A stretch of DNA of 64,000 bases, from contig NZ_JH815198.1 of assembly GCF_000296445.1 (NCBI RefSeq), forward strand, positions 436,501-500,500, written 5' to 3'. Both the position numbers and the translations under genes were made by a program. The stretch comes from Slackia piriformis YIT 12062 (lineage in GTDB: Bacteria; Actinomycetota; Coriobacteriia; Coriobacteriales; Eggerthellaceae). Shown here one piece after another: positions 26,954-41,043 of the stretch. Numbering within the stretch: the first letter of the stretch is position 1; each line of letters begins with the position of its first letter. Under the pieces are notes generated by a model that saw only the letters and a program-made list of their open reading frames with translations, searched no databases and was not told the DNA's origin.

Positions 26954-28325
26954 TGTTGCTGCGGTCAGGCTTACCTATAATCCCAAGGTTTTGTGGTTTG
27001 ATCCAAACGGGGTCGAATTTCGTGCGGGCGATGCGCTCATCGTACGCACCGAACGTGGACTGGAATACGGTATAGCCGACGAAGACCTGAAAGAGGTCGA
27101 CAAGAAGGCCATCGAGAACCTGAAGTGCGCGCTGAAGCCGGTGGAGCGCAAGGCCACCGTCGAAGACCAGCTTGCCTGGAAGGAAATGCAGGCAAAAGCC
27201 GAAGAAGCGCTTCCGGTGTTCAAGCAGATGGTTGCCGAACAGAAGCTCGACATGCATCCGGTGACGGTCGAGTTCCTCTTCGATGGGGACAAGGCCGTCT
27301 TCTACTTTGAAGCGGAAGACCGCGTTGACTTCAGAGAGCTCGTTCGCGTTCTGGCGGCGCGCTTTCACGTGCGTATCGACATGCGCCAGATTGGCGTGCG
27401 CGACGAGGCTCGCATCGTGGGCGGTTTGGGCCACTGCGGCCAGGAACTGTGCTGCAAGCGTCTCGGCGGCGAGTTCAATCCCGTTTCCATTCGCATGGCC
27501 AAAGACCAGGACCTGTCTTTGAATCCCCAGAAGATTTCCGGCGTCTGCGGACGCTTGATGTGCTGTTTGCGCTACGAGGCCGACACGTATAAGGAATTCA
27601 AGACGCGCTGCCCGAAAATGAACTCCATGGTGTCCACCCCCGAAGGGGATGCCAAGGTCATCGAGGTCAACGTGCCGCGCGAGACGGTCACCATCATGGC
27701 GGGCGACAAGCGCGTGAAGATTCCCGTTTCCGAGATGGACATAGACAAGAAGACGGGCAAGCCGGGCATCGTTCCTCGCGATGTGTACGAAGAGTGCGTC
27801 AACGGCGACCGGACGCCCTCGGCATCGGTCGAGACCTTGATAACGCCCATGTTCACTGGGACCGACAAGCTCGCCGAAAAACCCTCCGCCCGTCGTTCAT
27901 CGTCGCGTAAGTCCGACGCGGATGCGGCGGAGAAGAAAAAGTCGTCTTCGTCCCGCCGTCGCCGTCGTTCGGGTCGCGGTCGTGGCGCGGAAGGGTCTTC
28001 CGTTTCCGCCGATCGCCCTCGCCAGCAGCGTTCCGGCTCCCAGAAGCGCGAAGGTACGAAGAATTCTTCGCAGCAGCCGAAAAACCAGCAGCGCAGCGCT
28101 TCGAAGCCGCAGCGTTCGCAGGGGGCTGCAGATAAGCAGAAGACCCGCTCTGCGGCTCGTCCTGGGCAGCGCTCCTCGAGCCTTTCCGATACGCGGGATT
28201 CCCAGCAGCGTCGCAACGTCGCCGACCGCTCGTCTTCATCGAATCGTCCCGCCTCAAGCGAGCACCGCAAATCGCGCCGTCGCAGCCATAAGGCCCAAGG
28301 CGGAGAGGCTCGTCAAGACAATTAG
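26946..28325 (+). CDS. ricT: RicT/YaaT-type PSP1-domain protein with basic tail
   Basis: Residues 1-295 form a RicT (YaaT) protein with the PSP1 domain. They carry the Cys clusters GHCGQELCCKRLGG and GRLMCCLRYEA, which in Bacillus ligate iron-sulfur clusters of the RicAFT complex that stimulates RNase Y processing. Residues about 300-459 are a disordered Ser/Arg/Gln/Lys-rich tail with arginine clusters (SSRRRRRSGRGRG). Bacillus YaaT ends near 275 residues, so the tail is extra and probably binds RNA or membranes. No ricA or ricF homologue is in the window. Confidence 0.88.
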   Translation: MPNVAAVRLTYNPKVLWFDPNGVEFRAGDALIVRTERGLEYGIADEDLKEVDKKAIENLKCALKPVERKATVEDQLAWKEMQAKAEEALPVFKQMVAEQKLDMHPVTVEFLFDGDKAVFYFEAEDRVDFRELVRVLAARFHVRIDMRQIGVRDEARIVGGLGHCGQELCCKRLGGEFNPVSIRMAKDQDLSLNPQKISGVCGRLMCCLRYEADTYKEFKTRCPKMNSMVSTPEGDAKVIEVNVPRETVTIMAGDKRVKIPVSEMDIDKKTGKPGIVPRDVYEECVNGDRTPSASVETLITPMFTGTDKLAEKPSARRSSSRKSDADAAEKKKSSSSRRRRRSGRGRGAEGSSVSADRPRQQRSGSQKREGTKNSSQQPKNQQRSASKPQRSQGAADKQKTRSAARPGQRSSSLSDTRDSQQRRNVADRSSSSNRPASSEHRKSRRRSHKAQGGEARQDN

Positions 28326-28330
28326 TCTTC

Positions 28331-28364
28331 AAGGCTGTCGTATGATCTCATGCGGCAGCCTTTT
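28331..28364 (+). terminator. Terminator of the fumarase-tmk-holB-ricT run
   Basis: AAGGCTGTCG (28331-28340) pairs with CGGCAGCCTT (28353-28362, one G:U) and is followed by T. Confidence 0.85.
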
Positions 28365-28444
28365 CGTCAGGATACGTTGCGCCTCCCCAACGGAGGCGGC
28401 TTGCCTTCGCCGATTGCGGCAAGGCGATATGAGGGAAGGCTTGC

Positions 28445-29977
28445 ATGATGCTTGAAGATGCCGTTTTGGGGACGCAGGATGCGCCATCGGGCGAATTGCC
28501 TCGTCGGACGCTCGCGTATGCGCTTTTGACCGATTTGTATCAGCTCACGATGGCGCAAGGATACTGGGCTAACGGAAAACTGGACGAAGAAGCGTGCTTT
28601 CACATGTTCTTCCGCGAAAACCCCTTCAAAGGGGGCTTTGCCATAGCGTGCGGAGCCGCGCAGCTTGCGGAGATGATAGACGGCTTCGCGTTTTCCGACG
28701 AAGACGTCGCCTATCTCGGATCTTTGCAGGCTCCGGGCGGGGGTCCGCTGTTTGACGAGGGGTTCCTCGCGTATCTACGCGAGATGCGGCTGACGCTTGA
28801 CGTGGACGCGGTGCGTGAAGGCACGGTGGTTTTTCCCATGGAACCCATTGTGCGCGTCACAGGTCCCATCCTGCAGTGCCAGCTGCTCGAGACGGCTCTT
28901 CTGTGCTGCATGAATTTCCAGACGCTCATCGCGACGAAGGCGGCGCGCGTCTGTCTTGCCGCCCAAGCCCCGGTGGCGGAGTTCGGTCTTCGTCGTGCCC
29001 AGGGAGCAGGCGGCGCGCTGTGGGCGAGCCGCGCTGCGGTGGTGGGGGGCTGCGCTTCCACGTCGAACGTGCTCGCGGGCAAAATGTTCGATATCCCGGT
29101 CTCCGGCACGCATGCCCATTCGTGGGTCATGGCGTTCGATAGCGAGATAGAAGCATTTCGCGCCTATGCGAAGACGTTTCCTAAGAATTGCATCCTGCTC
29201 GTGGACACTTACGACGTCAAGCAGGGCATCGAGCATGCGATCGAGGTCGGTCTGGAGATGCGCGCTCAGGGGGAGAGGCTTGCTGGCATACGCATCGATT
29301 CGGGAGACCTCGCCTGGCTTGCTCGCTACGCCCGCGAGCGCCTTGATGCCGCGGGTCTTGTCGATTGCGGCATCGTCCTTTCCAACGATCTGGACGAATA
29401 CACCATCAAGTCCATTCGCGATCAAGGAGCCGACGTTATGTCGTGGGGCGTCGGCACGAAGCTCGCCTGCGCCTACGACCAGCCTTCCCTGGGCGGGGTC
29501 TACAAGCTCTCGGCAACGCGCGTTGCCGGCTGCAAGGCGTGGTCCAACAGATTGAAGGTGTCCGAACAGTCCTCCAAGCTCACGCTTCCCGGCGTGCTGG
29601 ACGTGCGTCGCTATTCTTTCGCGGACGGCCGCATCGCGGGCGATATGGTCTTTGACGTGAATGAACCGGTGGATGGGGAAGGCGCGATCATCGATCCGGC
29701 GGACATCCTTCGTCAGAAAAAACTCGCGGGGTACGCTTTCGAGACGCTTTTGCATCCGCTTGCGCGTCGCGGCGTTTCCGTTCTTTCGGACGAAGAACGC
29801 TCGGCGCTCGCCGCCCGAGAAAGGACGGCCGCCGGCATTTCTCGTCTCGACGAATCGCAGAAGCGCTTCCTCAATCCTCATTCCTATCCGGTGGGGCTTG
29901 AGGCGGGGCTGTGGCATCGTCGCGCCTCGATGGCCGCCGCACTGCGCGAATCGGGGCGCGCTGACGGATTGCGCTAG
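28445..29977 (+). CDS. pncB: Nicotinate phosphoribosyltransferase
   Basis: A 510-residue enzyme joining nicotinate and PRPP to nicotinate mononucleotide in the Preiss-Handler route to NAD. The N-terminal LLTDLYQLTMAQGYW is diagnostic, as are EFGLRRAQG, the phosphorylatable-His region SGTHAHSWVMAF and VDTYDVKQGIEHAI. GGGAAGG lies just upstream; ATG 28448 is an alternative start with better spacing. The 119-nt upstream gap holds two GC-rich hairpins after the ricT terminator. The end is convergent with purC. Confidence 0.94.
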   Translation: MMLEDAVLGTQDAPSGELPRRTLAYALLTDLYQLTMAQGYWANGKLDEEACFHMFFRENPFKGGFAIACGAAQLAEMIDGFAFSDEDVAYLGSLQAPGGGPLFDEGFLAYLREMRLTLDVDAVREGTVVFPMEPIVRVTGPILQCQLLETALLCCMNFQTLIATKAARVCLAAQAPVAEFGLRRAQGAGGALWASRAAVVGGCASTSNVLAGKMFDIPVSGTHAHSWVMAFDSEIEAFRAYAKTFPKNCILLVDTYDVKQGIEHAIEVGLEMRAQGERLAGIRIDSGDLAWLARYARERLDAAGLVDCGIVLSNDLDEYTIKSIRDQGADVMSWGVGTKLACAYDQPSLGGVYKLSATRVAGCKAWSNRLKVSEQSSKLTLPGVLDVRRYSFADGRIAGDMVFDVNEPVDGEGAIIDPADILRQKKLAGYAFETLLHPLARRGVSVLSDEERSALAARERTAAGISRLDESQKRFLNPHSYPVGLEAGLWHRRASMAAALRESGRADGLR

Positions 29978-30141
29978 GCCCTTATCGAGCGGCGCCGCAG
30001 ACGCAGATCCGATGCTCGGTGAACAGGTCCGCGGCCCTTCGACGCAAAGCGGCGCCGCAGGCCTGGCGGTCGGCGGCGCCGTTCGAAAAACAGGCGATAA
30101 GCAAGAAGAAAAACTCCACGAGGGGTTTGCGGGTCGAAGAC

Positions 30142-30854
30142 TTAAAGGCCCAGACGGCGGGCAACTTCCTCGTAGGCTTCTTTTACATTGCCCAGATTGC
30201 GGCGGAAGCGGTCTTTATCCAGCTTTTCACCGCTTGCCGCATCCCAGATGCGGCAGGTGTCGGGAGACACCTCGTCGGCGAGGATGATCGAATCTTTGAA
30301 GCGTCCGAACTCGAGCTTGAAATCGACGAGCGTAAGCTTGTGCTCCAGGAAAAAGCCGCTGAGGGCCTTGTCGATTTCCAGGGCAAGCTCCACGATGCGA
30401 TCGAGCTCGGATTCGTCGACCAGTTCCAAAGCAAGCGCGTCGTGGCCCGAAACCATCGGGTCGTCGAGTTCGTCGTCTTTCAGATGGAACTCGATCGCCG
30501 GTCTGGAAAGGGGCTGTCCCTCCGTCATGCCGAGGCGCTTCGAAAAGCTTCCTGCCGCGATATTGCGCACCACCACTTCGAGAGGAATCATCTCGGCATG
30601 CCTCACCACGGCGTTTCGCTCGTCTATCTCGTTTACGAAATGGGTCGGGATGCCCTGGTCGTTCAAGAAGGCGAAGATGCGATTGGAGATGCGGTTGTTC
30701 AAAAGGCCCTTGCCTTCGATGGTCTCCTTGCGCTTTCCGTTCAGCGCCGTGGCGTCGTCTTTGTATTCGATGACCAGTTCGTCGGGCGCATCGGTCGTCC
30801 ATACCTTTTTCGCCTTGCCTTCGTAGAGCATTTCTTTTTTTGCCGGGGTTTTCA

Positions 30855-30858
<4 letters not shown>
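30142..30858 (-). CDS. purC: Phosphoribosylaminoimidazole-succinocarboxamide synthase
   Basis: A 238-residue ATP-dependent enzyme joining aspartate to CAIR in purine synthesis. It starts KKEMLYEGKAKKVW. The signatures PLEVVVRNIAAGSFSKRLG and LVDFKLEFGR are clear. Its ATG at 30858 overlaps the purF stop as ATGA, with AGGAG upstream. It is the last recognised gene of the minus-strand glnN-pyrG-purF-purC operon. Confidence 0.96.
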
Positions 30859-35994
<5,136 letters not shown>

Positions 35995-36463
35995 TGCTGC
36001 ATCCTTTCTTTGTGGCCGAAGCGCTCTGGGCTAGCGAGCAGGATGATGAGCCTGCAGGCCGAACGGGCGATGGTCGGCCGGCCGTATTCAACGGATGCAC
36101 ACTATAGGTTCGACAAGGGCTTTTCCGCCTGTACGAGGCAAGCATTTTTCAAAGTTGAATCACGGTCGAAACATGTTCGAAAACTGCAGGACCGCTCTGT
36201 GTCCTTCTCGTTACGAGCATGCTTCGACTGTGAAAACAACCGCGTTTTTCGTCGTGGGCGAATCTGTCGAATACGAAAATGCCGCCAGTGCACGCAAGCG
36301 GGGCGGTCGCGCTGCCATTCGGGCCGCGCTGCTTGCGATCGCGTCCGCGCTGTACGTTTGCGGCATGGGCGCTGTTCGGCGAATCGGCCCGCGCCGCAGC
36401 TCTCGTCCATCTTGGCGCGGGATTGTGGGGCACGCTCGATTCGTTCTGGCAGAGAGGAGCGGC
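35995..36463. other. Divergent intergenic region between glnN and the glutamate synthase genes
   Basis: I see no gene in these 469 nt. TATAGT on the minus strand (36106-36101) could be a -10 for glnN. TCGAAACATGTTCGA near 36164-36178 is a near-palindrome that could be an operator. The plus frame of the downstream gene is open here but lacks family similarity. Confidence 0.4.
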
Positions 36464-37567
36464 ATGGAAAAAGAAGGAAACATCCGCATCCCTTCCGGAT
36501 GCGCTATAGCGGCGGCCATCTCAAGGGAGGGTCGCCGATTTTCGGGGGGCAGGCTCATCGACGCCATGCGCCCCATGCACGATCGCTCGAACGGTCTCGG
36601 CGGCGGATTCGCGGGGTACGGCATCTATCCCGAATACCGCGATTTCTACGCCCTGCATATGTTCTTCGACGACCGAAGCGCCCGCAAATCGTTCGAGGCG
36701 TATCTGAAAGAGCGCTTCGAGATTGTGGAGTCGCAGCGTATGCCTACAAGAACCATTCCGCAGATTTCCGACGAACCGGTCATCTGGCGCTATTTCGTCG
36801 ACCCCTTGCGCTCCCTGCTTGCCTCGATGCAGCTTGACGAGCGCGAGTTCGTGGCCCGCATGGTCATGGACGTGAACGCGAACATGCCGGGATGCTACGT
36901 TTTCTCGAGCGGCAAGAACATGGGCGTGTTCAAGGCGGTCGGCTACCCCGAGGACGTAGGCGAATTCTACAGGATCGACGAATACCGTGGCTATTCATGG
37001 ACCGCTCATGGGCGCTATCCCACCAACACGCCGGGATGGTGGGGCGGCGCGCATCCGTTCTCGCTGCTCGACTTTTCCGTGGTGCACAACGGGGAAATAT
37101 CGTCTTACGACGCCAATCGTCGTTTCATAGAGATGTTTGGGTACCAGTGCACGCTGCAGACGGACACCGAGGTCATCACCTACCTTTTCGACTACCTGGT
37201 TCGAAAGAAAGGGCTCGTTCTCGAGGAGGCGGCCGCGGTGGTCGCCGCCCCGTTCTGGGAAGCTATCGAATCCGATCGCGATGCCGAGCGCGGGAGGCTC
37301 GCGGCGTATCTGCGCACCGTGTTTCCGAGCCTGCTGGTGACGGGGCCGTTTTCCATCGTGGTCGGATTCGACGGGGGACTCATGGCTCTCAACGACCGAT
37401 TGAAGCTTCGTTCGATGGCGGTGGGGGAGAAAGGCGACATGGCCTACATCGCAAGCGAAGAGGCGGCCATCCGCGCAATGGAGCCGACGGCCGAAAACAT
37501 CTGGGCTCCTGCCGGCGGACAGCCGGTGGTGTTCACGGTTCGAAAGGAGAGCCCTTATGGGAATTGA
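36464..37567 (+). CDS. Glutamate synthase, class II glutamine amidotransferase subunit (split GOGAT)
   Basis: A 367-residue protein equivalent to the N-terminal amidotransferase domain of glutamate synthase. It would release ammonia from glutamine for the FMN subunit encoded next. Typical stretches are MHDRSNGLGGGFAGYGIYPEY, HGRYPTNTPGWWGGAHPF and SVVHNGEISSYDAN. The likely nucleophile is Cys13 (IPSGCAIAA), so a short leader must be removed for an N-terminal cysteine; this is inferred. ATG 36464 with GAGGAG upstream is preferred over far-upstream in-frame starts. It overlaps the next gene by 11 nt. Confidence 0.88.
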   Translation: MEKEGNIRIPSGCAIAAAISREGRRFSGGRLIDAMRPMHDRSNGLGGGFAGYGIYPEYRDFYALHMFFDDRSARKSFEAYLKERFEIVESQRMPTRTIPQISDEPVIWRYFVDPLRSLLASMQLDEREFVARMVMDVNANMPGCYVFSSGKNMGVFKAVGYPEDVGEFYRIDEYRGYSWTAHGRYPTNTPGWWGGAHPFSLLDFSVVHNGEISSYDANRRFIEMFGYQCTLQTDTEVITYLFDYLVRKKGLVLEEAAAVVAAPFWEAIESDRDAERGRLAAYLRTVFPSLLVTGPFSIVVGFDGGLMALNDRLKLRSMAVGEKGDMAYIASEEAAIRAMEPTAENIWAPAGGQPVVFTVRKESPYGN

Positions 37568-39065
37568 TTACTCGTATCCTCTCTTCGAGGTGGTTCGCAA
37601 CGAATCTCGCTGCACGAACTGTCGCGTATGCGAGAAGCAGTGCGCAAACGGGGTTCATCGTTTTTCCGAGCAGAGTGCGACGATGGAATGCGACGAGCGG
37701 CTGTGCGTGAACTGCCAGCGATGCGCGGCTTTCTGCCCCGAGGACGCATTGAGAATCTATCGGGCTCCCGAAGGCCTACGCGCGGGCGGTGCCAACTGGC
37801 CGTCTTCCTTGATGGAGGAGACGTACAAACAGGCGGCGACAGGCGGTGTGCTTCTTTCCTCCATGGGCTCGCCCGCTGCGCAGCCAGTATATTGGGACAA
37901 GCTCTTGGTTAACGCCTCGCAGGTCACCAATCCTCCCATCGATCCTTTGCGCGAACCCATGGAGACGCGCGTGTCGCTGGGGCGCACGCCACGTTCCATA
38001 AAGCGCGACGATCAGGGTAGGATTGTATGCGAAATGCCCCCTCACGTGACGCTTTCCATGCCGGTGATGTTTTCTGCCATGAGCTATGGCGCCATCAGCT
38101 ACAACGCCCACGAAGCGCTGGCGCGGGCGGCCGAAGAGCTGGGAATCCTTTATAACACCGGAGAAGGCGGGCTGCATCAGGGCCTGTATCGCTACGGTTC
38201 GAACACGATGGTGCAGGTCGCCTCCGGACGCTTCGGCGTGTACGAGGGGTATCTCAAGGCCGGCGTCGCCATTGAGATCAAGATGGGCCAGGGCGCCAAG
38301 CCGGGAATCGGGGGACACTTGCCGGGCGCGAAAATCGTGGGCGACGTGTCGAGGACCAGGATGGTTCCCGAAGGCTCGGACGCCATATCTCCGGCGCCTC
38401 ATCACGACATCTATTCCATCGAAGACCTCAGGCAGCTGGTGTATTCGCTTAAGGAGGCGACGGATTACGAGAAGCCGGTCTTCGTCAAGGTCGCGGCGGT
38501 GCATAATATCGCCGCCATCGCAAGCGGCATCGCGCGCAGCGGCGCGGACGGCATCGTCATCGACGGTTTTCGCGGCGGGACCGGCGCGGCTCCCACGAGG
38601 ATTCGCGACAACGTGGGCATTCCCATCGAGCTCGCACTTGCTTCGGTCGACCAGCGTCTTCGTGACGAAGGCATTCGCAACGAAGTGTCCCTGATTGTGA
38701 GCGGAAGCATTCGTAGCTCTGCAGACGTCGTCAAAGCCGTCGCTCTGGGGGCTGACGCATGCGGGGTCGCCACGACCCCGCTGCTTGCTTTGGGCTGTCA
38801 TCTGTGCCGAGCCTGCAGGACGGGCGTGTGCAACTGGGGCATCGCCACGCAGGACCCCTCCTTGGAAAAGAGGTTGAATCCTGACCGGGGAGCGCAGCGG
38901 CTGGTGAACCTCATGCGCGCCTGGCAGCGCGAGATTATGGAATTCATGGGGGCGATGGGCATCAACTCCATCGAGGCGTTGCGCGGCAATCGTCTCATGC
39001 TGCGCGGCGTGGGGCTCAGCAGTCGCGAGCTTGCCATACTTGGCGTGGCTCATGCGGGAGAGTAG
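37557..39065 (+). CDS. Glutamate synthase, FMN-binding subunit with ferredoxin domain (split GOGAT)
   Basis: A 502-residue protein. Residues about 15-65 form a two-[4Fe-4S] ferredoxin domain (CTNCRVCEKQC and CVNCQRCAAFCPED). Residues about 90-480 are the FMN/3Fe-4S synthase barrel: MSYGAISYNAHEALARAA, EGGLHQG, GQGAKPGIGGHLPG, GFRGGTGAAPT and LGCHLCRACRTGVCNWGIATQ. It makes glutamate from 2-oxoglutarate and ammonia. No gltD is nearby, and the built-in ferredoxin domain suggests electrons come from ferredoxin and not directly from NADPH. Confidence 0.92.
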   Translation: MGIDYSYPLFEVVRNESRCTNCRVCEKQCANGVHRFSEQSATMECDERLCVNCQRCAAFCPEDALRIYRAPEGLRAGGANWPSSLMEETYKQAATGGVLLSSMGSPAAQPVYWDKLLVNASQVTNPPIDPLREPMETRVSLGRTPRSIKRDDQGRIVCEMPPHVTLSMPVMFSAMSYGAISYNAHEALARAAEELGILYNTGEGGLHQGLYRYGSNTMVQVASGRFGVYEGYLKAGVAIEIKMGQGAKPGIGGHLPGAKIVGDVSRTRMVPEGSDAISPAPHHDIYSIEDLRQLVYSLKEATDYEKPVFVKVAAVHNIAAIASGIARSGADGIVIDGFRGGTGAAPTRIRDNVGIPIELALASVDQRLRDEGIRNEVSLIVSGSIRSSADVVKAVALGADACGVATTPLLALGCHLCRACRTGVCNWGIATQDPSLEKRLNPDRGAQRLVNLMRAWQREIMEFMGAMGINSIEALRGNRLMLRGVGLSSRELAILGVAHAGE

Positions 39066-39168
39066 CGGGCTTTCGTCGCATTTCAGCAATCGCGTCTCGC
39101 GTGCGGCGGGGCGCTTTGCGTGCTGGGGCGCCAGAGGAAGGCGACATTAACGAGGAAGGGTCTGGACC

Positions 39169-39891
39169 ATGAAGGTTATCGAGGCGAACGGCCTTGACGG
39201 CAGGGCTTTGAACGCTTTGCTGAGAGAGAACGAAGAAGGCTGCATAGTGAAAGGATGCCTCGGACAGCGTTTTCTCGCGGCGGGCATGGAGCAAGGCGTA
39301 TTCGAGATGGAAGGCATTCCTGGCAACGCGCTGGGGTCGTATCTCAACGGCGCCACGGTGGTCGTGCGGGGCAATGCCCAAGATGCGGTGGGCGATACCA
39401 TGAACGACGGCGAGATCGTGGTTCACGGTAGTATCGGCGACGCCGTCGGCTACGCCATGCGCGGAGGCGGGATATTCGTCGAGAGAGACGCGGGCTATCG
39501 CGCAGGCATTCATATGAAGGAATTCGAGGAAAAGGTGCCGAGTCTGGTTGTCGGCGGTGTTGCCGGCAGCTTTTTGGGGGAATACCAGGCGGGCGGCATC
39601 ATTGTCGTGCTCGGTATCGGCGCGAATGGAAGGCGGATCGTGGGGGATTTCCCCTGCGCGGGCATGCACGGAGGCGAGATGTATCTGCGCGGGGCTTGCG
39701 AGGGCGTGACGTTTCCCGAACAAGTGAGCGCGCGAACCGTCGGAAAAGACGAGCTCGATCGCATCGAAGGTCTTGTGCGGGAGTTCTGCGACCGATTCGG
39801 CTACGATGAGGGCTTTCTGCTCGAGGGCCCCTTCGTCAAGGTCGTTCCGAATACGAACAACCCCTATCGGCAGATGTACGTGGGAAACTAG
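39169..39891 (+). CDS. Glutamate synthase, GXGXG-domain subunit (split GOGAT)
   Basis: A 240-residue beta-helix domain with repeated Gly-rich turns (EGIPGNALGSYLNGATVVVRGNAQD read in pieces, then GSIGDAVGYAMRGG and GGVAGSFLGEYQAGG). In one-chain glutamate synthases this domain is C-terminal and structural; here it is a separate gene, as in archaeal-type enzymes. It lies 103 nt after the FMN subunit with GAGGAAGGG upstream of its ATG. Confidence 0.9.
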   Translation: MKVIEANGLDGRALNALLRENEEGCIVKGCLGQRFLAAGMEQGVFEMEGIPGNALGSYLNGATVVVRGNAQDAVGDTMNDGEIVVHGSIGDAVGYAMRGGGIFVERDAGYRAGIHMKEFEEKVPSLVVGGVAGSFLGEYQAGGIIVVLGIGANGRRIVGDFPCAGMHGGEMYLRGACEGVTFPEQVSARTVGKDELDRIEGLVREFCDRFGYDEGFLLEGPFVKVVPNTNNPYRQMYVGN

Positions 39892-40016
39892 CCCTGCGTT
39901 TCGGCGGTATGTGGTGGTGCTGCAGTTTCTTCGGCAACGGCGCCGTGCTGCACTACAATATGCCGAAGGAATCAATGCGCGCCGCCCGCTTCGGCGCGGC
40001 GCAAGACAGGGGTGCC

Positions 40017-40916
40017 ATGATAAAGCTTCTCACCGACTCGGTCGCATCCATTCCTGCACAGGATGCCAGGGATGCAGGAATAGACGTCATATCCCTTTAC
40101 GTTAACGACGGCGGCGTCGAATACGCTGACGCGACCATGGATTTGGATGCGTTCTACGCAGACCTTCCCTCCAAGGTCGATAACATCCCCACGTCGTCGC
40201 AGCCTTCGCAGCACGAATTCGAAGAGTACTTCGAGCGTGCCGCCGCTGCGGGAGACGAGGTGCTCGGCGTGTTCATCTCTTCGAAGCTTTCCGGCACCTT
40301 CGACGGCGCATTGCGCGCGGCGCGCGCCGTCCATGCCCGCAATATCGGGTTTAAAGCGTCTTTCGTCAATACCTACTCCACCGGATGGGACCAGGCGTTT
40401 TGCGTGTGGGCCGCCTACGATGCCATCAAGGCTGGCAAATCGCTCGACGAATGCGCCAAGGCGGCGGCCGATGCGGTGCAGCGCACGCGCTTCCTGTTCT
40501 CGCCCACGAATCTGACGTTTCTTCAGAAAGGGGGCCGCATCGGCGCGGCGAAAGCCCTTCTGGGAAACATCATCCAGATCGTGCCCGTTCTCACGGTGCG
40601 CGACGGGCTTCCTGTGGATGTGGCGAAGGCCCGCACGCAGAAAAAAGCCGTCGCGGCGCTTTTCGAGACGTTCAAGTCCGACGTTGAGAAACACGGGCTG
40701 AAAGACGCCGTCGTGCACTATATAGGATCTTCCGAGGATGCCGAGAAATGGGCGCGCGAGAAGGTCGAGCCGTATGTGGGCCGACCGGTGCGCGTGCTGC
40801 CCGTCAGCCCGGTTGTCGGCCTGCATGTCGGTCCCGCCATGGGCATCGCCTATGAATGCGAGCGTCCCCTCGAAGGCAAGCTCACCATGCGGGAAAACCT
40901 TATCGTGTCCCTGTAG
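40017..40916 (+). CDS. DegV family fatty-acid-binding protein (first copy)
   Basis: A 299-residue DegV protein. Relatives bind long-chain fatty acids and some (FakB) present them to the kinase FakA. It starts IKLLTDSVASIPAQDARDAG. The ligand-loop region is TSSQPSQHEFEEYF, and SSKLSGTFDGA carries the conserved Ser. TACAAT at 39954-39959 is a likely -10. In-frame ATG 39975 with AAGGA upstream would add 14 residues, so the exact start is uncertain. No fakA-like gene is in the window. Confidence 0.85.
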   Translation: MIKLLTDSVASIPAQDARDAGIDVISLYVNDGGVEYADATMDLDAFYADLPSKVDNIPTSSQPSQHEFEEYFERAAAAGDEVLGVFISSKLSGTFDGALRAARAVHARNIGFKASFVNTYSTGWDQAFCVWAAYDAIKAGKSLDECAKAAADAVQRTRFLFSPTNLTFLQKGGRIGAAKALLGNIIQIVPVLTVRDGLPVDVAKARTQKKAVAALFETFKSDVEKHGLKDAVVHYIGSSEDAEKWAREKVEPYVGRPVRVLPVSPVVGLHVGPAMGIAYECERPLEGKLTMRENLIVSL

Positions 40917-41043
40917 CCTCGTTTTCTGCGTCCTTTCGGCGGAGTGTCGCGCTCTTGTTGTTGCCGCCTTGCTCGGTTTCTGCCGATCGGCATCGTGCGA
41001 TTTTTCCGGGTGAACGAAAGGCCTATTCCCAAGAAGGAGCCAT

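Noticed and set aside
36164-36178. LexA box upstream of the glutamate synthase genes
   Set aside because: TCGAAACATGTTCGA has similar half-sites but the spacing is one base short of the CGAAC-N4-GTTCG core and the genes have no link to DNA damage.
36095-36463. N-terminal extension of the glutamate synthase amidotransferase gene
   Set aside because: The upstream codons give an Arg/Ala-rich sequence without family similarity, while ATG 36464 has GAGGAG and a family-like start.
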